Of a stretch of DNA of 64,000 nucleotides, positions 59,545 to 64,000 are shown piece by piece. The notes below the pieces were generated by a model. That model did not search any database and had not been told where the DNA came from. It saw nothing but the letters and a program-made list of their open reading frames with translations. The position numbers and the translations under genes are program-made. This DNA comes from CAVZGO01 sp963774935. Its GTDB lineage: Bacteria > Chloroflexota > Anaerolineae > Anaerolineales > UBA4823. The stretch covers positions 1 through 64,000 of the forward strand of contig CAVZGO010000012.1 in the NCBI GenBank assembly GCA_963774935.1, written 5' to 3'. The stretch's first letter is position 1; every line of letters starts with the position of its first letter.

Positions 59545-62142
59545 CTACTTAGCCGTTATCGATATTGCATCCAATCCCACTTCTGCACCATCCAGGCCAT
59601 AATATTGGAAGGCAATCCGGACTGTGCTGGATCCAATGTAAGAGCTTAGATCAATCGAGCTAAACCCATAGGACCATGAACTCGGCCAATCCTGATCTGC
59701 AGTGTAGATGTGCACGTCGTCGCCGCCACCCCAATCTCCAAACACAACCCAGACCTTTAAATCGCAGTTGTTATAGGTATCTCTACACCAGGTAAGGCTG
59801 CCATAAGAATAAAATTGCAGCATTGCACCACCTGATGCCTGGAAGGAGGGGCTGATTAAGACCTCATTTTGTTGACCCAGGCTTGGATCATACAGGATAT
59901 CAGCATTGTAGCTGCCGGCATATGGATTGGTGTAGATCGCCCAGGTCTCATTAGGGTTCGTTTGCACGTGCGTCCAGCCGCTTGGAGGCACAACCCCACT
60001 TTCAAAACCTTCCTGGATGGGCAGCCCGAAGGCTGCTGGTTTGGTGAACACCATTGGCACAAAGATAGACGAGTTGACATGGACGGATTGTTTGTTGCTC
60101 CACGGGCTTTGTCCGCTGGGGGTTACCGCCCGGACTCGGTAATACCATGTCCCTCCGCTCTGGTTGTTGACCTGGTGTTGCGAAGCGCTGCCGTTGAATA
60201 CTTGTGTGGGGCTATCAAAATAGATAGATAGGCTCTGCTCCAATAGATATTGTGTCGCTCCACCAACATCGCTCCAATCAACCAGATAGGCGCCGTCATT
60301 ATCACTATTCACGATGGCTGACAGGCTGGGAGCGGATACACCGGAACCGTTGACAGATGTAGATTGTATGTTACTCCACGGCCCATTGCCAGCGCTGTTT
60401 GCTGCCCGTACCCGGTAATACCATGTGCCACCGGTTTGTCCGGTGATATTCATGGTTGTGCTTGCTCCTGAGTAGCGGACTTCAGGCGAGGAGAAAGCGT
60501 TGCTATCGTCCTCTTCTAGAGTGTAAGATGTGCCGCCAGATACAGCGCTCCAGCTCACCTGGTAGTGATCCAGGTTTGTCGGGTTGCTGATGGCGTTCAG
60601 CGTAGGCGCGCTGGGGAGTACATTGGTGGATTGGGTGTTGCTCCATGGACCAGCACCGGAGCCATTAGACCCACGCACACGGTAGTACCAGGTACCGCCC
60701 GGTTGCCCGATGATCTGGAACTGGGTGTTGGCGCCATTATAGCGCTCGTTGGGGGAGCTGAATGCCGGGTTGTCGTCTTCTTGCAGGGCATAGCTGGTGG
60801 CTGTCGAGACAGAGTCCCAGTCCACCAGGTAATCGCCGTTAAGGTCGCCGTTGCTAATTGCCAGTAGATTGGGCGCAGATGGGTAAGAGTAGTCGTTAAG
60901 TGTTTCAAGAGCATTAATTCGCCCATATCCAAAAGAGGAATCCCACCCGGGTGTTCCAAGGTCTACGGCATTGTTCTGGATTGTTTGCTGCACCTGCGCA
61001 TTGGTCAGCCCAGGCGCAACCGACCAGAGTAAGGCTGCCAGGCCGGAGACGAAGGGTGTAGCCATGGATGTGCCATCATAATAATCATAACCATTGATCA
61101 CCGTGCTGTAGATGTTCTCACCCGGAGCGGCGATATCACAGTGAGAGCCCATGTTCGAGAACCAGGCTCTCTGATCGGTGGATGTGGTAGCAGCTACCGC
61201 CATAACATTCTGGTTAGCGGCTGGGTACATCGGAGTTGTGGTGTTATCATTTCCCATGGCGGCGATTACCAGGCTGCCTGCGTTCCAGGCGGCTGTAATC
61301 GCGTCTTGGATTGTCTGGCTGTAGCCGTAACCGCCAAGGCTCATATTAAGCACCTTAGCGCCGTGTTGATATGCCCAGTTTATACCATTAGTAACGCCAC
61401 TGGTGCTGCCTGAGCCGTTGGCATCCAGCACGCGCACCGGCATCAGACGTGCTTGCCAATCCACGCCAACGCCGCCCGTGCTGTTATTACCCAGCGCCCC
61501 AGCGATGCCAGCTACGTGAGTGCCATGACCCGCCAGGTCATTTGGCGTCGTGTCTCCGTCAATGAAGTCGTATCCCGCCACGATTTTGCTTGCCAGGTCA
61601 GGGTGGTCCAGGTCAATTCCGCTGTCGATGATCGCGATGGTGATGCTGGGGCTACCGGTGCTCAGATCCCATGCCGCGGGCGAGTTGATCTTGGGATGTC
61701 CCCATTGGTTCGGATACCCCGGGTCATTCGGTACAAGGCTTACATCCTGGGCATGGACGATGTAATTCGGTTCGGCGTATTCAACGTTCGGGTCATTGTT
61801 AAGAGCATCGATAGCAGCCGCCTCTCCTCCGGCGGTAACTCCCCAGAGTTGAACGCGGCTTTCATACAGGTTCTGCAAGAATTCAGCGTTAACTGCCTTT
61901 TGGGCTTGTTCGGAGGCATCTGCTGGTGCACCAGACTTGAAAAGCACTAATAATTCACCCGGTACAAATTCTGCTTTTGTCGAATCAATCTGACCGGTTG
62001 GTATCCTCCGCGGTGGTTCAGGTGAGCTCTGAGCATAGGTTGGCAGAACCGCTGCCAAACTCAGCCCAGCGATAATCCAGCCTACGATCAGGATATGCCG
62101 GATGTTGCGAATTTTATGCGGCAATCGGAAAAAATTAGACAT
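59545..62142 (-). CDS. Secreted subtilisin-type serine peptidase (S8) with Fn3-like repeats
   Basis: An exported enzyme of 865 residues. A signal peptide (about 1-38, ending TYAQ) and a propeptide (about 50-130) precede the S8 domain (about 150-410). The triad is Asp173 (IAIIDSGIDL), His206 (GHGTHVAG) and Ser359 (GTSMATPF). Three homologous domains of about 90 residues follow, each ending in a GTWYYRVR and PWSN motif, which are Fn3-like. The C-terminal 170 residues form a beta-sandwich with CRDTYNNCDLKVW and GVVPPSGW. AGGAGC precedes the ATG. Such enzymes degrade external protein or bind surfaces. No sortase motif is seen. Confidence 0.95.
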   Translation of the reverse strand: MSNFFRLPHKIRNIRHILIVGWIIAGLSLAAVLPTYAQSSPEPPRRIPTGQIDSTKAEFVPGELLVLFKSGAPADASEQAQKAVNAEFLQNLYESRVQLWGVTAGGEAAAIDALNNDPNVEYAEPNYIVHAQDVSLVPNDPGYPNQWGHPKINSPAAWDLSTGSPSITIAIIDSGIDLDHPDLASKIVAGYDFIDGDTTPNDLAGHGTHVAGIAGALGNNSTGGVGVDWQARLMPVRVLDANGSGSTSGVTNGINWAYQHGAKVLNMSLGGYGYSQTIQDAITAAWNAGSLVIAAMGNDNTTTPMYPAANQNVMAVAATTSTDQRAWFSNMGSHCDIAAPGENIYSTVINGYDYYDGTSMATPFVSGLAALLWSVAPGLTNAQVQQTIQNNAVDLGTPGWDSSFGYGRINALETLNDYSYPSAPNLLAISNGDLNGDYLVDWDSVSTATSYALQEDDNPAFSSPNERYNGANTQFQIIGQPGGTWYYRVRGSNGSGAGPWSNTQSTNVLPSAPTLNAISNPTNLDHYQVSWSAVSGGTSYTLEEDDSNAFSSPEVRYSGASTTMNITGQTGGTWYYRVRAANSAGNGPWSNIQSTSVNGSGVSAPSLSAIVNSDNDGAYLVDWSDVGGATQYLLEQSLSIYFDSPTQVFNGSASQHQVNNQSGGTWYYRVRAVTPSGQSPWSNKQSVHVNSSIFVPMVFTKPAAFGLPIQEGFESGVVPPSGWTHVQTNPNETWAIYTNPYAGSYNADILYDPSLGQQNEVLISPSFQASGGAMLQFYSYGSLTWCRDTYNNCDLKVWVVFGDWGGGDDVHIYTADQDWPSSWSYGFSSIDLSSYIGSSTVRIAFQYYGLDGAEVGLDAISITAK

Positions 62143-62467
62143 CTCGTTTGCTCCTATAAGGGGACTACCTGCAAATGGATTGTTAAGTGATGGAAGGGTG
62201 CGAGAATAACTTTGACCCTCCTGTCATTTTCAGACTCAAGATTCGAGTTGCTTAATTCCTGAGTATAGACCTGTATGGTCAAAAATGCAAATTAATCTTT
62301 ATCAGATATATTTGATCGGAATAAATTGGGAAGTCATCGTTGACAAATTAGAAGTGGATATTTACAATCAGATTAAATAAGTTCCTGTCCACTCAAATCG
62401 CGTGAAGAGGTGGGGCGCCCTGCATGCCAAGCGCGGGATGAGACAAAGAAATAGAAGGAGGTAACGA
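62143..62467. other. 325-base gap between the peptidase and DUF4332 genes
   Basis: Divergent gap. AT-rich from 62230 to 62380. No RNA gene, repeat or convincing -35/-10 pair was found. A strong AGAAGGAGG ribosome site for the next gene ends at 62463. Confidence 0.5.
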
Positions 62468-62872
62468 ATGACAAAATTGTTGAAGGTTGAAGGCATTGGT
62501 GAAGTATATTCACAAAAGTTAAAAGAGGCTGGTGTGCGCAGCGCTGAAGCTTTGTTAGAACTTGGCGCCTCTGAAAATGGCCGCGATGATCTGGCGGAAA
62601 AATCTGGCGTCAGTAGCAAGTTGATTCTGGAATGGGTGAACCATGTCGACCTCTTTCGCATAAAGGGGGTCGGTGAAGAGTATGCCGATCTCCTAGAAGA
62701 AGCCGGTGTAGATTCAGTGCCTGAGCTAGCACAGCGCCGGGCTGATCACCTGTTTGAGAAAATGGTTGCTACCAACGCCGAGAAGAAACTCGTTCGTAAA
62801 CTCCCCACCCAGGGGCAGGTAGCTGGTTGGATTGAGCAAGCCAAGCAATTGCCCCGCAGGGTCACGCACTAA
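62468..62872 (+). CDS. DUF4332 helix-hairpin-helix protein
   Basis: A 134-residue protein of two tandem helix-hairpin-helix-like repeats: LLKVEGIGEVYSQKLKEAGV near the start, and RIKGVGEEYADLLEEAGVDS near residue 64. This matches the DUF4332 pattern, with no catalytic residues. Helix-hairpin-helix domains bind DNA without sequence choice, so a DNA-linked role is possible but unproven. AGAAGGAGG lies five bases before ATG. It is followed by a hairpin and the lyase gene. Confidence 0.85.
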   Translation: MTKLLKVEGIGEVYSQKLKEAGVRSAEALLELGASENGRDDLAEKSGVSSKLILEWVNHVDLFRIKGVGEEYADLLEEAGVDSVPELAQRRADHLFEKMVATNAEKKLVRKLPTQGQVAGWIEQAKQLPRRVTH

Positions 62873-62909
62873 TTTTCGACTGACTGGCTCGGTAAAAATA
62901 AATGGATTG

Positions 62910-62959
62910 ATGCACAGCGAAAGGGGTGTGTTGCACCCCTTGCCTGTGCATTAAATTTT
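62910..62959 (+). terminator. Two-part hairpin with U-run before the lyase gene
   Basis: ATGCACAG (62910-62917) pairs with CTGTGCAT (62944-62951), and AAGGGGTG (62921-62928) with CACCCCTT (62934-62941), followed by TAAATTTTT. It probably ends the DUF4332 transcript; a role as attenuator for the lyase, which starts 38 bases on, cannot be excluded. Confidence 0.65.
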
Positions 62960-62988
62960 TAAGGGAGTCTCGTAAAGGAGTTGTAGTA

Positions 62989-64000
62989 ATGAGCGAACAA
63001 GAAGTGCGTACGATGGGCCAGCAGTTTGGTCGCCGTTCTTGGGCAGAACCGTGGAAAATTAAAATGGTTGAGCCGCTGCGCATGATCGCACACGATGAGC
63101 GTCTCAAGGCCATGCAGAGTGCCGGCTACAATACATTCTTGCTGCACTCAGATGATGTTTACATTGATCTGCTGACCGACAGTGGAACAAGTGCAATGAG
63201 TGACCGCCAGTGGGCAGGGATGATGCTTGGCGATAAATCCTATGCAGGCAGCCGCAATTTCTATCACCTAGAAGAAGTGGTTCAAACTTTTTATGGCTAT
63301 AAATATGTCGTGCCCACCCATCAGGGACGAGGTGCAGAGCACCTGATCAGCAAGGCAATCATCCAGCCAGGCATGGTCATACCTGGCAACATGTATTTCA
63401 CCACCACCCGCCTGCACCAGGAGCTGGCTGGCGGTACTTTTGTGGATGTCATTATTGACCAGGCTCATGATCCTACTAACCTGCATCCGTTTAAAGGCAA
63501 TGTCGACCTGGATAAGCTGGAGGACCTGATTCACAAAACTGGCGCGGAGAAGATCCCCTACGTTTCGCTGGCAGGGACGGTCAATATGGCAGGTGGGCAG
63601 CCGGTAAGCATGGCAAATGTTAAAGCCTTGCGCCAGCTATGCGATAAGTACGGTATCCGCATCTACCTGGACGCCACCCGAATGATGGAGAATGCCTTCT
63701 TTATTCAAGAACGCGAAGCTGGTTATGCAGGTAAGCCGATTGCTGATATATTAAAAGAATTCTGCTCCTACACCGATGGCGCCTGGATGAGCGCTAAGAA
63801 AGATAATCTGGTCAATATCGGTGGTTGGCTGGCAGTGAACGATCCCGATCTGTTCGCTGTATTAGGCAATCTGGTTGTTGTGTATGAAGGGCTGCATACC
63901 TATGGCGGCTTGGCGGGACGTGATATGGAAGCTCTTGCGATTGGCATCACCGAATCTGTATCCGATGATCATATCCGCGCCCGCATCGGCCAGGTGCGCT
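62989..64000 (+). CDS. Tyrosine phenol-lyase/tryptophanase family enzyme (cut by window end)
   Basis: PLP-dependent beta-eliminating lyase. 337 residues are present; the C-terminus is outside the window. The sequence follows the family throughout: PTHQGRGAEHLISKAI at about 104-119, GNMYFTTTRLHQE, the SAKKDNLVNIGGWL segment where Lys270/271 bears PLP, and VVYEGLHTYGGLAGRDMEAL. The NLVNIGG and VVYEG...GGLAGRDMEA motifs match tyrosine phenol-lyase more than tryptophanase, which has VPMGG and VVQEG. The residues that decide (near 380 and 448 in the Citrobacter enzyme) are not included. It probably splits tyrosine or tryptophan into phenol or indole, pyruvate and ammonia. Confidence 0.88.
   Translation, partial: MSEQEVRTMGQQFGRRSWAEPWKIKMVEPLRMIAHDERLKAMQSAGYNTFLLHSDDVYIDLLTDSGTSAMSDRQWAGMMLGDKSYAGSRNFYHLEEVVQTFYGYKYVVPTHQGRGAEHLISKAIIQPGMVIPGNMYFTTTRLHQELAGGTFVDVIIDQAHDPTNLHPFKGNVDLDKLEDLIHKTGAEKIPYVSLAGTVNMAGGQPVSMANVKALRQLCDKYGIRIYLDATRMMENAFFIQEREAGYAGKPIADILKEFCSYTDGAWMSAKKDNLVNIGGWLAVNDPDLFAVLGNLVVVYEGLHTYGGLAGRDMEALAIGITESVSDDHIRARIGQVR

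Noticed and set aside
62910..62959. tnaC-type leader peptide before the lyase
   Set aside because: No short frame with a Trp codon near its end was found between the hairpin and the start codon.
1..64000. CRISPR arrays, IS elements or phage genes
   Set aside because: No regularly spaced repeats, no transposase or integrase genes, and no flanking duplications were seen.

Overview
The window is a continuous stretch of bacterial chromosome that reads most like a member of the Chloroflexota, class Anaerolineae. This is an inference from gene content and style, not from a database search. The supporting signs are long Thr/Pro linkers in several exported proteins (LysM proteins, CapA, a protein kinase), a kinase fused to a formylglycine-enzyme-like domain, a bacterial nurA/herA operon, and several genes that begin about 6 to 10 bases after a -10 box with no Shine-Dalgarno site. 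No plasmid, phage, IS element or CRISPR array is visible.

Layout. Bases 1-4000 hold dnaK (minus) and dnaA (plus), separated by a 720-base regulatory gap. Bases 4000-12600 hold an AI-2E permease, a small membrane protein, a large DUF853/HerA-type ATPase, a phospholipase D lipoprotein, a phosphoribosyltransferase, an FAD oxidoreductase and a flippase-like membrane protein. Bases 12600-24600 hold envelope and housekeeping genes: a beta-propeller protein, ketopantoate reductase, two LysM proteins, CapA, FtsK/SpoIIIE, RNase Z, a sulfite-oxidase-like enzyme and two glycosyltransferases. Bases 24600-35400 hold a hutU/membrane protein/MFS operon, an Rrf2 regulator with IscR-type cysteines, UDP-glucose dehydrogenase, methyltransferases, UbiX/UbiE and a UMF1-type transporter with a large inserted domain. 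Bases 35400-40430 start with a probable structured RNA or leader, followed by PIN-TRAM, cysS, a methyltransferase, rlmB and a membrane protein.

Bases 40500-46200 are the conserved translation block: tRNA-Thr, tRNA-Tyr, tRNA-Thr, tuf, rpmG, tRNA-Trp, secE, nusG, rplK, rplA, rplJ, rplL. It carries two L1-site-like hairpins and an L10 leader. It is followed by a two-component system (46.3-48.5 kb), a membrane protein and a lytic transglycosylase that share a region with twin operator palindromes, then NUDIX, a sucrase/ferredoxin-like protein, the kinase fusion, ferritin, the nurA/unknown/herA operon, an acetyltransferase, a SWIM protein, a subtilase with three Fn3-like repeats, a DUF4332 protein and a tyrosine phenol-lyase-like enzyme cut by the window end.

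Seven otherwise intact genes are broken by single-base shifts: dnaA, the propeller gene, RNase Z, a LysM gene, hutU, a methyltransferase and the sucrase/ferredoxin-like gene. In each case both halves align with one family-length protein. Because dnaA and RNase Z are normally needed for life, sequencing or assembly errors are the simplest explanation. The coordinates given for these genes span the repaired reading frame.

The most interesting items beyond ordinary annotation are the candidate structured RNA at about 35635-35860, the twin AGAACA/TGTTCT palindromes at 49.45 kb, the paired L1-like leaders, the unusual codon regime of tuf, the nurA/unknown/herA operon, the extracytoplasmic insert in the UMF1 transporter, and the leaderless divergent promoter pair at 12.6 kb.
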